This document shows, piece by piece, positions 10,147-17,700 of a stretch of DNA of 46,560 bases (its first letter is position 1; each line of letters opens with the position of its first letter). The notes under the pieces are model-generated. The model was not told the origin of the DNA. It made no database searches and saw only the letters and a list, made by a program, of their open reading frames with translations. Source of the DNA: Stutzerimonas stutzeri (GTDB lineage Bacteria; Pseudomonadota; Gammaproteobacteria; Pseudomonadales; Pseudomonadaceae); assembly GCA_002387205.1 (NCBI GenBank), contig DGLA01000024.1, forward strand, positions 1 to 46,560. The letters run 5' to 3'. Both the position numbers and the translations under genes were made by a program.

Positions 10147-10510
10147 TACATTCTCCTGAACACCTGCAACCGGTGCTAGCACGCTGCGGAAAGACCTATC
10201 AGCTGCGCAGGCATTAATTCTCGAAAACAACCTTGTCTGGGTGCCTGGAACGTGTTCATGCCGAGCTCCAGTACTGCGCCTTCTGTGGTTGTTTTGTCGT
10301 TCTCTGCCCGCTTGCCAGGGTGTTTCTACGACCTGCTCGACCGGCAATGCGGACCTGCTTCGAACACGCGGCACGGAGAATGCAGCGCCAAGGGCCAGGT
10401 GCGGATCACGCACAGGCCAGATTCGAGGCGGGCCAGCTGTGCAGGCCACTCGCTTGGTTGAAGATGTTGCTGGGGCGTCCCATGCTTGTGGCCGGGTTGG
10501 CCCCGATCAG
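10147..10510. other. Non-coding gap between braC terminator and braD
   Basis: About 360 bases without a supported gene. Short frames here have no ribosome binding site or recognisable motif. The stretch must contain the promoter of braDEFG, since braC ends in its own terminator just upstream. I see no confident -35/-10 pair. Confidence 0.4.
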
Positions 10511-10544
10511 CTAAAACAAAGCCCACAGCGGATGCCGTGGGCTT
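10511..10544 (-). terminator. Rho-independent terminator of braC
   Basis: On the minus strand an 8-bp stem (AAGCCCAC/GTGGGCTT, plus 10519-10526 and 10537-10544) with a 10-base loop is followed by the T-rich TTTGTTTTAG. It begins about 20 bases after the braC stop and separates the binding-protein gene from braDEFG. Confidence 0.85.
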
Positions 10545-10563
10545 CGGTTGGGTAGTTATAGGC

Positions 10564-11682
10564 TCACTTGGCTTCGGTCTTGGTGCCGTCCTGGTGCCAT
10601 TCGTAAACCACGAAGTTGAAGTCTTTCAGGTCACCCTTCTCATCGAACGAGAGGTTGCCGGTCGGCGTGTCGAAGGTGTTGCTGCGCAGCGCTTCGGCCA
10701 CCTTGGCGGTGTCGGTGCTGCCGGCCTTCTCGATGCCCTCGGCAATGACCTGAACGGCGGCATAGGCCGGGAACACGAACGGGCCGCTCGGGTCCTGGTT
10801 CTTGGCCTTGAACGCGTCGACCAGCTTCTGGTTGCGCGGATCCTGGTCGAAGGACTTCGGCAGGGTGACCAGCAGGCCTTCGGAAGCCGGGCCGGCGATT
10901 GCAGAGATTTCCTTGTTGCCGACGCCTTCCGGGCCCATGAAGCGGACGTTCAGGCCCTTTTCCTTGGCCTGACGCAGCAGCAGACCCAGTTCCGGGTGGT
11001 AGCCGCCGTAGTAGACGAAATCGACGTTTTCCTGCTTGAGCTTGGAAATCATCGAGGAGAAGTCCTTGTCGCCGGCGTTGATGCCTTCGAACAGGCCAAC
11101 CTTGACGCCCTTTTTCTCCAGGGTTTCCTTGACGGCAGTGGCGATGCCCTCGCCGTACTGCTGCTTGTCGTGGATGACCGCGACGTTTTTCGGCTTGATG
11201 TTATCGGCAATGAAATTGCCGGCGGTCGGACCCTGCAGGCTGTCCAGGCCGATCGTGCGGAAGATCAGCTCATAGCCGCGAGACGTGATGTCCGGGCTGG
11301 TGGACGCCGCGGTGATCATCAGGATGCCTTCGTCTTCATAAATGTCGGACGCCGGCTGGGTGGAACTGGAGCACAGATGGCCAACCACGAAACTGACTTC
11401 ATCGTTGACGATCTTGTTGGCAACCGCCACGGCCTGCTTTGGGTCGCAGGCGTCGTCATAGACGATACCTTCAAGCTGCTGACCGTTGACGCCCCCGTCT
11501 TTGTTGATCTGTTCGATGGCCATTTGGGCACCGATGAATTGCATGTCCCCGTACTGCGCGACAGCACCCGTTACCGGGCCGGCCAAGCCGATCTTGATGT
11601 TGTCGGCGGCCAGCGTATAGCTCGCTGCACCCGTCAAAGCGATAGCCATGAATAGTTTGGAAAGACGCTGCTTGGTCTTCAT
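10564..11682 (-). CDS. braC: Branched-chain amino acid periplasmic binding protein LivK/BraC
   Basis: 372 residues with a clear signal peptide (MKTKQRLSKLFMAIALTG...SYTLAAD). The mature start IKIGLAGPVTGAVAQYGDMQ, the disulfide pair in DDACDPKQ and GHLCSSSTQPA, and ITAASTSPDITSRGYELIFRT are the classic Leu/Ile/Val-binding protein motifs. It captures branched-chain amino acids (Pseudomonas BraC also accepts alanine and threonine) and delivers them to BraDE. GGAG lies upstream of the ATG. It is its own transcription unit by virtue of the terminator at 10511-10544, which would allow higher expression than the membrane components. Confidence 0.97.
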   Translation of the reverse strand: MKTKQRLSKLFMAIALTGAASYTLAADNIKIGLAGPVTGAVAQYGDMQFIGAQMAIEQINKDGGVNGQQLEGIVYDDACDPKQAVAVANKIVNDEVSFVVGHLCSSSTQPASDIYEDEGILMITAASTSPDITSRGYELIFRTIGLDSLQGPTAGNFIADNIKPKNVAVIHDKQQYGEGIATAVKETLEKKGVKVGLFEGINAGDKDFSSMISKLKQENVDFVYYGGYHPELGLLLRQAKEKGLNVRFMGPEGVGNKEISAIAGPASEGLLVTLPKSFDQDPRNQKLVDAFKAKNQDPSGPFVFPAYAAVQVIAEGIEKAGSTDTAKVAEALRSNTFDTPTGNLSFDEKGDLKDFNFVVYEWHQDGTKTEAK

Positions 11683-11755
11683 ATCTGCTCCACTTGCATC
11701 ATTATTGTTTGGATCCTGCGGGCTGCAGTGTCGTTAAGGGCTAAACGTCCCCAAA

Positions 11756-11774
11756 CGGTACGGCAACTGTACCG
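11756..11774. promoter_or_regulatory. Inverted repeat in the braC/DUF2288 divergent region
   Basis: CGGTAC (11756-11761) and GTACCG (11769-11774) form a short perfect inverted repeat with a 7-base spacer, 74 bases upstream of braC and 109 bases upstream of the DUF2288 start. It is a possible operator; no regulator is assigned. Confidence 0.25.
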
Positions 11775-11882
11775 GCACAGTGTAGAAGCGTCAGCACCTG
11801 TTTGCACAGTCAGGAATTCCATCCGGTTGATGAGATTTACCCGGGCGCTATCATTGCGCCCTTTCCAGACCGGGTGAACCTC

Positions 11883-12200
11883 ATGAGCGAAGATTCAAGC
11901 ACTCTCTATGCCAAGCTGCTGGGCGAAACGGCTTCGATTACCTGGCAGGAGCTGCAACCGTTCTTCGCTCGTGGCGCCCTGTTGCGGGTGGCCGGAGATT
12001 TCGATCTGATCGAAGCGGCTCAAGCCGTCGCTCTGGATGACCGCGAAACAGTAGCTCGGTGGCTGGCAAAAGGCCATATCGGCAAGCTGGAAGCCGACGA
12101 AGCGCAGGACTGGCTCGAGCGTGACCCGTCACTTTGGGCTGTTGTCGTTGCGCCATGGGTACTGGTGCAGGAAAGGGCAGACAAGCCCAGCCTGCACTGA
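11883..12200 (+). CDS. DUF2288-family protein
   Basis: 105 residues from the ATG at 11883; an upstream in-frame ATG adds residues lacking family likeness. It matches my recollection of the DUF2288 family: LYAKLLGETASITWQELQPFFARGALLRV at the start, an acidic DFDLIEAAQAVALDD segment, and a C-terminal WAVVVAPWVLVQE. It is soluble, mixed alpha, with no signal peptide. Function is unknown. It is divergent from braC and convergent with the phn-type operon, 13 bases from its last stop codon. Confidence 0.85.
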   Translation: MSEDSSTLYAKLLGETASITWQELQPFFARGALLRVAGDFDLIEAAQAVALDDRETVARWLAKGHIGKLEADEAQDWLERDPSLWAVVVAPWVLVQERADKPSLH

Positions 12201-12213
12201 ATGAAGTCAGTCG

Positions 12214-12981
12214 CTAGCTGCGGACCCAGCGCTGGCGTGCCCAGCCGCTGAGCGCATCCACCATGAGCACCATCAGCAACATGGCAAGGATGACGGTTGA
12301 GGCCTGGGCTTCCTGGAACAGGCTGAGGCTCATGTAGAGCATCTGGCCCAGGCCGCCGGCCCCGACGAAGCCGAGCACGCTGGCCATGCGAATGTTGTTC
12401 TCCCAGCGATACAGCGTATAGGCCACCAATTGCGGCCAGAGCATTGGAAGGGTGCCGTAGCAGAACGCGCTGACCCTTCCGCAGCCGGCCAGTCGCAGCG
12501 CCTCGCTAGGAGCGTTCGGCGTGTTTTCCAAGGCCTCTGCGAACAGACGCCCAAGCACGCCCGCTGTGTGCAAAGCGAGGGCAAGGGTGCCTGCATTGGG
12601 TCCGAGACCGGCAGCCAGGACCATCAGCGCCGCCCAGACCAGTTCGGGGATTGCCCGCAAGGCATTGAGCATCAGCCGTGAGAGTGCCTTGCCTAAGGAG
12701 CCGAAGCGGCCGGCAGCCGGCAAGGCCAGCAACAGCCCGAGCAGCGCCGCCAGCAGGGTGCCGATGGCGGACATCGCCAATGTTTCCAGCGCGCCGAAGG
12801 CGATGGCGTTCAAATGTGGCGAGGAAAGATCGGGTTCGAGAAAGCCCAGGGCATAGCCGCCCATCTGCGCGATGCCCTCGGGGCTGAACAGGGCGCTGGC
12901 TTCGAGTTGCAAATAGGCGAACGAGCCGATGACGGCCGTGACCAGCAGCAGAGGAAGCGCATAGCGCGAGATCGCCCTCAC
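12214..12981 (-). CDS. phnE: PhnE-type ABC transporter permease (second copy)
   Basis: 255 residues starting at GTG (12979-12981), which overlaps the stop of the preceding permease as GTGA; AGGAGG lies just upstream. Several membrane segments and the family's cytoplasmic coupling loop (LFAEALENTPNAPSEALRLAGCG) are present, followed by VLGFVGAGGLGQMLYMSLSLFQ near the C-terminus. It would pair with the other PhnE copy to form the inner membrane channel, powered by PhnC. It is the last gene of the operon. Confidence 0.88.
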   Translation of the reverse strand: MRAISRYALPLLLVTAVIGSFAYLQLEASALFSPEGIAQMGGYALGFLEPDLSSPHLNAIAFGALETLAMSAIGTLLAALLGLLLALPAAGRFGSLGKALSRLMLNALRAIPELVWAALMVLAAGLGPNAGTLALALHTAGVLGRLFAEALENTPNAPSEALRLAGCGRVSAFCYGTLPMLWPQLVAYTLYRWENNIRMASVLGFVGAGGLGQMLYMSLSLFQEAQASTVILAMLLMVLMVDALSGWARQRWVRS

Positions 12982-13811
12982 ACGAACCTCCTGCGCAGCA
13001 ACTGGCTGAGCAGGTCGGCCAGTAGCACCAGCAGCAGGAAGGTCAGCAGCATGCTTGCTACCTCGCCGCCGGCAAACATGCGGATCGACAGGTCCATCTG
13101 CTGTCCCAGGCCGCCCGCGCCGACAAAACCCATGACGACCGAGGCGCGGATGGCGCACTCCCAGCGATAGACGGTGTAGGATAGCATCTCGCCCGTGGCC
13201 TGCGGCAGCACGCCGTAGGCAAAGGCCTGCAGCCTCGACCCCCCCGCGCCGATCAGCGCGCGCGTCGGCAGCGGGTCGACCGACTCGAATATCTCCGCAT
13301 AGACCTTGCCGAGCATGCCGGCGTAGGTGATGGCGATGGCCAGCACGCCGGCAGTGGGCCCGAGGCCGACGGCGCGCACGAACAGCAGCGCCCAGACGAT
13401 CTCCGGCACGCTGCGCAACAGAATCAGCAGGCCCCTCACTGGCCAGCGAACGGCCTGTGACCACCAGTGTGGCCGACCGCCGCGGCTGAGTGCCGAAATT
13501 GACAGCGCGCGCGTCGCCAGCAGGGCGCAGGGAAGGGCGACTGCCAGTGCCAAGGCCATCCCCGCCGTGGCGATGGCAAGGGTCTCCAGCGTCGCGCGCC
13601 ACAGCAGATGCAGGAAATCCCCGTCATGCGCCGGTGGCCAGAACGCTCCGAGGAAGGTAGCCATGGTCTCGGCGTTGCTGCCGTCGAAGAACACGCCCAG
13701 ATCCAGCTCGCTCAGTGACAGCCCAGGCCAAAGCAGAGCTAGCGCTACCAGTGTCAGCAACAGGCGTGAGCGCGCAGCAGGGTCGCGCTGGGGGAGGGCG
13801 GGGTTCAGCAT
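12978..13811 (-). CDS. phnE: PhnE-type ABC transporter permease (first copy)
   Basis: 277 residues with about six membrane segments. The coupling loop reads KVYAEIFESVDPLPTRALIGAGG and the conserved C-terminal motif is VVMGFVGAGGLGQQMDLSIRMF. ALLFVRAVGLGPTAGVLAI is also typical of PhnE. Its start lies 7 bases inside the end of phnC. Tandem unequal PhnE genes are known in several phosphonate/phosphite-type systems, where they form a heterodimer. Confidence 0.88.
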   Translation of the reverse strand: MLNPALPQRDPAARSRLLLTLVALALLWPGLSLSELDLGVFFDGSNAETMATFLGAFWPPAHDGDFLHLLWRATLETLAIATAGMALALAVALPCALLATRALSISALSRGGRPHWWSQAVRWPVRGLLILLRSVPEIVWALLFVRAVGLGPTAGVLAIAITYAGMLGKVYAEIFESVDPLPTRALIGAGGSRLQAFAYGVLPQATGEMLSYTVYRWECAIRASVVMGFVGAGGLGQQMDLSIRMFAGGEVASMLLTFLLLVLLADLLSQLLRRRFV

Positions 13812-14665
13812 CGCGGGATATGCAGGCTCTGGCTCGACGATGGCTGGAAGGGGGCGACGCCTTGCAGCTGATCGTTGGCGTAGAGCGCATCGAGTTCAGC
13901 CGATGTCACTGCATCTGAGGCCTTATCGAACAGGATTCGCCCGTCGCGTACCGCGATCACACGAGGGAAATGTTCCAGTGCCAGCTCGACCGCATGCAGG
14001 CTGGCTACAAGCGTGGCCTGGCCATCGGTCGCTTCGCGGTTCAGTACGTTCAGTGAGTAGGCCGCCAGCACCGGATCCATGGCCGAGACGGGTTCATCCG
14101 CCAGCATGAGCGTCGGGTTCTGATACAGCGCGCGGGCAATACCGACGCGCTGCAACTGACCACCGGACAACTGATCGCAGCGCTCGAAGAGTTTGCCTGC
14201 CAGATCCAGCTTGCCCAGCGCCTCGGCCGCGCCCTTCTTGTCCAGTGGGTAGATCAGGCTGAGCAGGCTGCGGCCCAGCGACCACTGCCCCAGACGCCCG
14301 GCCAGTACCGCGGTGATGACGCGTTGTCGAGGTGGCAGCGGCGGTGCCTGATGAATCAGGCCGATGCGACCACGCAGCTTCTGCCGGGCACTGACTGACA
14401 GCGTCCAGGGCTGGCAGCCGAGCAGTTCGAATGTACCTGTGCTCGGCTGCAAGTGCGTGGCGAGCAAGCGCAACAAGGTGGTTTTGCCCGCGCCGGACGG
14501 GCCGATGAGCGCAACCCGCTCGCCTTTCGCGATCTGCAGTTCAACATCGCGCAGCGCGACGTGACCATTGGCATGGCAGTAGCTCACGCCGGACAGGCTC
14601 AGGGCCGGTTCGGTCTGGTTTGTTAGCGAAATGCGCGGGTTCGAAGAGAGCATCGACACGCTCAT
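13805..14665 (-). CDS. phnC: PhnC-type ABC transporter ATP-binding protein
   Basis: 286 residues. Walker A GPSGAGKTTLLRLLA, the PhnC-like IGLIHQAPPLPPRQRVITAVLAGRLG segment, signature LSGGQLQRVGIARAL and Walker B LMLADEPVSAMDP are all present; VASLHAVELAL supplies the switch His. It energises the PhnE pair. A second in-frame ATG lies four codons in. The start has only a weak ribosome binding site, and a hairpin lies between it and phnD. Confidence 0.9.
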   Translation of the reverse strand: MSVSMLSSNPRISLTNQTEPALSLSGVSYCHANGHVALRDVELQIAKGERVALIGPSGAGKTTLLRLLATHLQPSTGTFELLGCQPWTLSVSARQKLRGRIGLIHQAPPLPPRQRVITAVLAGRLGQWSLGRSLLSLIYPLDKKGAAEALGKLDLAGKLFERCDQLSGGQLQRVGIARALYQNPTLMLADEPVSAMDPVLAAYSLNVLNREATDGQATLVASLHAVELALEHFPRVIAVRDGRILFDKASDAVTSAELDALYANDQLQGVAPFQPSSSQSLHIPRC

Positions 14666-14695
14666 CTAAGCCTGCTCGCCTGGCGTTGCCCGAGC

Positions 14696-14718
14696 GGTCC
14701 GCAGGGATGCGGCGGACC
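14696..14718 (-). promoter_or_regulatory. Intercistronic hairpin between phnD and phnC
   Basis: GGTCCGC (14696-14702) pairs perfectly with GCGGACC (14712-14718) across a 9-base loop, in the 65-bp gap after the binding-protein gene. It lacks a T-run. It probably stabilises the phnD message or partly attenuates the rest of the operon, which is usual for binding-protein-dependent transporters. Confidence 0.4.
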
Positions 14719-14730
14719 TGCCGGCCGGGC

Positions 14731-15582
14731 TCACTTCAACAGGCCAGCGGCGCGCGCGGCTTCCTCGATGCCTTCGTAATTTTCCGGGCGTGTCTCGATG
14801 AAGCGCGTGGCCGCCTGGAGATCGAGGATCTTCTTGTGTTCCGGATTCTTCGGGTCAAGTTCAAGGAACGCCGTCTTGATCTTCTCGACCAGCGTCGGGT
14901 CCAGATCGCCGCGCACGGTCCAGTTGTAGTCGTAATAAGGTGGGGTTGTGGAAATCACCCGCACCTTGTCTGTGTCGACCTTGCCGGCGGCAACCAGCTT
15001 TTCCCAGACCGAAGCGTTGAGCACGCCGGCGTCGGCTTTCCCGGCCTCGACCCAGGCGGCCGTCGCGTCATGGGCGCCGGAGTAGGCGATGCGCTTGAAG
15101 AACTGCTCGGGGTCGATGCCATCACGCAGCATGAAATAGCGTGGCATCAGGCTGCCGGAGGTGGACGATACGGAGCCAAAGGCAAAGGTCTTGCCCTTGA
15201 GGTCCTGTAGCGTTTTCACCTCGGGGTCGGCGGTGATGAATTTGCTGGTGAACTTCTCGTCCTGCTCACGCTGCACCAGCGGAATCGCATCACCGGTCTT
15301 CAGGCGGGTCTGGACAAAGGTGAAGCCGCCCAGCCAGGCCAGGTCGAGGCGATCAGCGGCCAGTGATTCAACCACAGCGGCATAATCCGAGACCGGCGTG
15401 AATTTCACCGGCATGCCCAGTTCCTTTTCGAGGTATTTGCCCAGCGGTTCGAACTTGCGGATCAGTTCGGTCGGGGCTTCGTCAGGAATGGCCGATACGC
15501 GAAGAGTGTCGGCGGCATGGGTAGTAGCAATAGACAACGAAAGGGCAAGGCCGGTAACGGCTGCCAGGGTGCGCTTCAACAT
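14731..15582 (-). CDS. phnD: PhnD-type periplasmic binding protein (phosphonate/phosphite/selenate-like)
   Basis: 283 residues from the ATG at 15580-15582 with GGAG 8 bases upstream. The signal peptide (MLKRTLAAVTGLALSLSIATTHAAD) is followed by LRVSAIPDEAPTELIRKFEPLGKYLEKEL, FTPVSDYAAVVESLAADRLDLAWLGGFTFVQ and FGSVSSTSGSLMPRYFM, the hallmark motifs of PhnD-family proteins. These bind small anions such as phosphonates or phosphite. Closely similar Pseudomonas proteins have been named putative selenate-binding proteins (from memory). No phosphonate-degrading, ptxD or selenium gene is nearby, so the ligand stays open. First gene of phnD-C-E-E. Confidence 0.88.
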   Translation of the reverse strand: MLKRTLAAVTGLALSLSIATTHAADTLRVSAIPDEAPTELIRKFEPLGKYLEKELGMPVKFTPVSDYAAVVESLAADRLDLAWLGGFTFVQTRLKTGDAIPLVQREQDEKFTSKFITADPEVKTLQDLKGKTFAFGSVSSTSGSLMPRYFMLRDGIDPEQFFKRIAYSGAHDATAAWVEAGKADAGVLNASVWEKLVAAGKVDTDKVRVISTTPPYYDYNWTVRGDLDPTLVEKIKTAFLELDPKNPEHKKILDLQAATRFIETRPENYEGIEEAARAAGLLK

Positions 15583-15735
15583 TGTGGTTCTCCGGTTCAA
15601 TAGCGGAAAAAGCGCGCGGATTATAGAGGCTTCGGGGTGCGCCTGGGCAAGTTGCTTTGCAGGGCGGAGCGCGGGGGCGCGGGCGCAGGCATCCCCAGAG
15701 CTGGCACCACGCTTGGCCTGCGGCGATAAATCCTT

Positions 15736-15764
15736 TTGTGATCCGGGTCTCGGTTAACTAGAAT
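15736..15764 (+). promoter_or_regulatory. Sigma-70-type promoter for the small gene at 15795
   Basis: TTGTGA (15736-15741) and TAGAAT (15759-15764) are separated by 17 bases, an ideal spacing, and lie about 30 bases before the ATG at 15795. Predicted transcription start is near 15771. Confidence 0.5.
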
Positions 15765-15794
15765 CGCCGCCCTCACGGATGATGGCTTAATGCT

Positions 15795-16127
15795 ATGGAA
15801 TGGCGGCAAGAGAAACGCACCCTCCACGCGCTTCGCACACACATCGATAAACTGCTGGCCGCGGGTGCGCAGATCATATCTCGCGATCCGGTGACGATAC
15901 TCTCGGCGGGTGAGACGCTGAGAGTCAGGCATGGGATGCTGATCGGCTACTCCGGCTTTCTCGATATGGTGGAGCCGGTTACCGACCATGACTGGCCAGA
16001 CGCCCTCCGGCAGATGGTCATCGACCTGTGTATCAAGCAGCTCGACCAGGCAATCGAAAGCCTCGAACGCGAATGCCGGCTCGCAGAGCAGCCCCCTGCC
16101 GCCAATGACGGCGTGGGCAGCGCGTAA
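15795..16127 (+). CDS. Hypothetical protein
   Basis: 110 residues; not recognised. The sequence is predicted to be soluble and mostly helical, with a basic N-terminal helix (EWRQEKRTLHALRTHIDKLLAAG), a middle segment of likely beta character, and an acidic C-terminal helix (IDLCIKQLDQAIESLERECRLAEQ) before a disordered tail. There is no signal peptide. A good promoter lies just upstream but the ribosome binding site is weak. It sits on the same strand 117 bases before the M4 peptidase gene; whether the two are co-transcribed is uncertain. Confidence 0.55.
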   Translation: MEWRQEKRTLHALRTHIDKLLAAGAQIISRDPVTILSAGETLRVRHGMLIGYSGFLDMVEPVTDHDWPDALRQMVIDLCIKQLDQAIESLERECRLAEQPPAANDGVGSA

Positions 16128-16205
16128 TCGGTATTCCAGCTGTTCGCGAAAAACAAATTCGTCTCCAGACGAGAACGCTCCCGCTGAGACCGACTCAGAC
16201 GTGCA

Positions 16206-16226
16206 TGGATGCCTGACAGGCATCCA
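16206..16226 (+). promoter_or_regulatory. Near-perfect hairpin before the M4 peptidase ribosome binding site
   Basis: TGGATGCCTG (16206-16215) and CAGGCATCCA (16217-16226) form a complete inverted repeat around one central base. It ends 7 bases before the GAGGGGG ribosome binding site (16234-16240) of the metallopeptidase gene. It could be an operator, an mRNA structure affecting translation, or a terminator for the upstream gene without a U-tract. Confidence 0.4.
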
Positions 16227-16244
16227 GGTGACCGAGGGGGATTC

Positions 16245-17299
16245 ATGTACGATCCATCCATGCGCCAGGGTTTCATACCGCCCTACATTCTCAGCCGGAT
16301 CATCGACCACGGCTCGCAAACGCAGCGTGAGCGGGCGCTGGGTACGCTGAGCCACGTCAGCAGTCTGTTACCCAACCCGGGCCCTCCGAATCGCCAGCCT
16401 GTCGTCGGCGTGATCCCGGAACGCGGTTTGCCGGGTGTACCGCGCCGCAGCATTCACGACGCGGGGCACCAGATGCTGCTGCCCGGTGCCCTGGCGCGCA
16501 TCGAGGGGCAGCCGCCGGTAGCGGACGCTGCGGTTGACGAGGCCTACGACGCGCTGGGTATCACCCACGCGTTTTTCTGGGAGATCTTCGGCCGAGACTC
16601 CATTGACCGTCACGGCTTCCCGTTGGTGGGCACGGTGCATTACGGCGTCGGCTACGAAAATGCCTTTTGGAACGGCGCCCAGATGGTCTTTGGCGATGGC
16701 GACGGGGACATTTCAATCGCTTCACCCCGTCGCTGACCGTAGTGGCGCACGAGCTGGCCCATGGGGTGATCGAGAGCGAGGCAGGCCTGGTCTATTACAA
16801 CCAGTCCGGCGCACTGAACGAGTCGATCTCCGATGTCTTTGGCGTACTGGTGCAGCAATACAGCCTCCGTCAGACAGCGGACCAGGCGGACTGGCTGATC
16901 GGTGCCGAGCTGTTGACCGACAGGGTACAGGGGCACGCGCTGCGCTCGATGGCCAACCCGGGCAGCGCCTATGACGATCCTCTGTTGGGTAAGGATCCCC
17001 AGCCCGGTCACATGCGAGACTTCATCGAAACCCGTGATGACAACGGTGGTGTGCACCTGAATTCCGGCATCCCCAACCGTGCGTTCTATCTCGCTGCGCT
17101 GGCCATGGGTGGTTATGCCTGGGAAAAGGCCGGGCGCATCTGGTACGACACGCTCTGTGATCGGCGACTGGCCAACGATGCGGACTTCGCGGGGTTCGCT
17201 CAGCTAACGATGGAAAACGCGGCGACGCGCTTTGGTCCGGGCAGCGAGGCGAGGGCGGTGCAGCAGGCGTGGGCCGACGTTGGTGTATTGAGGCACTGA
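16245..17299 (+). pseudogene. Protealysin-like M4 metallopeptidase, disrupted by a one-base frameshift
   Basis: The start ATG (16245) has a strong GAGGGGG 4-5 bases upstream. The N-terminus carries the short protealysin-type propeptide with a PPYIL motif (residues 12-16) and no signal peptide. The frame is intact to about residue 156 (QMVFGDGDGDI), then breaks at ATTTCAAT (16710-16717). One extra T there would restore the family sequence FNRFTPSL. In the next frame the catalytic core is intact: HELAH zinc motif, third zinc ligand Glu in NESISDVFG, and the catalytic His in GGVHLNSG. The span is 1055 bases; with one added base it would encode 351 residues, normal for a protealysin. Either a recent mutation or a sequencing error. 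As it stands, the product would lack every catalytic residue. An emfourin-type inhibitor gene follows. Confidence 0.88.
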
Positions 17300-17308
17300 G
17301 GAGCTGTC

Positions 17309-17632
17309 ATGGAAAAGCTACCGGCACTGGGTGATGACGCGACCGTCCGCCTGTCCAGGCAGGGCGGGTTCGTTGCCATGCAGGCCTTGAGTCGACCTCG
17401 TGAGATCAGTTTTGCCAGCTGCGACGAGCAGCAACGCGGGCAGATCTGCTCTGTACTGGAAGGCTGCCTGCCACTGGCGCAATCGAAAGCCGTACAGGCC
17501 GACGAACGCTATTACCAGATCGAGCTGCGCTACCGGCAGAACGAAGGGACCGATGAAATGATCCTGCAGATTCCCGAGGCGCAGGCACCGGGAGAACTGG
17601 TGCGGCTCTGGGACAAGGGCGAGTTGCTCTGA
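17309..17632 (+). CDS. Emfourin-type protealysin inhibitor
   Basis: 107 residues starting 10 bases after the peptidase stop, with GAGGAG 7 bases upstream. The sequence resembles the small cytoplasmic inhibitors (emfourin, first described in Serratia) encoded beside protealysin genes: VRLSRQGGFVAM near the N-terminus, a central EEQ/DEQQRGQI helix, YYQIELRYR and a C-terminal PGELVRLWDKGELL-like strand. These bind and block the M4 enzyme of the same operon. There is no signal peptide, in keeping with an intracellular enzyme-inhibitor pair. Identification is from family memory and context rather than a search. Its frame is intact although its partner is broken. Confidence 0.78.
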   Translation: MEKLPALGDDATVRLSRQGGFVAMQALSRPREISFASCDEQQRGQICSVLEGCLPLAQSKAVQADERYYQIELRYRQNEGTDEMILQIPEAQAPGELVRLWDKGELL

Positions 17633-17700
17633 GGGTGCCTTGCTCAGCCACGCCCTCGCAGGGCTAGAATCGTCACCCCGTGCTCTTAAGGAACCCGATC

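Noticed and set aside
16711..16713. Programmed frameshift in the M4 gene
   Set aside because: There is no slippery heptamer or long homopolymer at the break, only three T's; a deletion or sequencing error is simpler.
17646..17670. TAGAAT as a firm promoter for the glxR-like gene
   Set aside because: The -10 is good but the only -35 candidate (TTGCTC at 17640) is at 19-base spacing and weak, so it is mentioned only in the gene entry.
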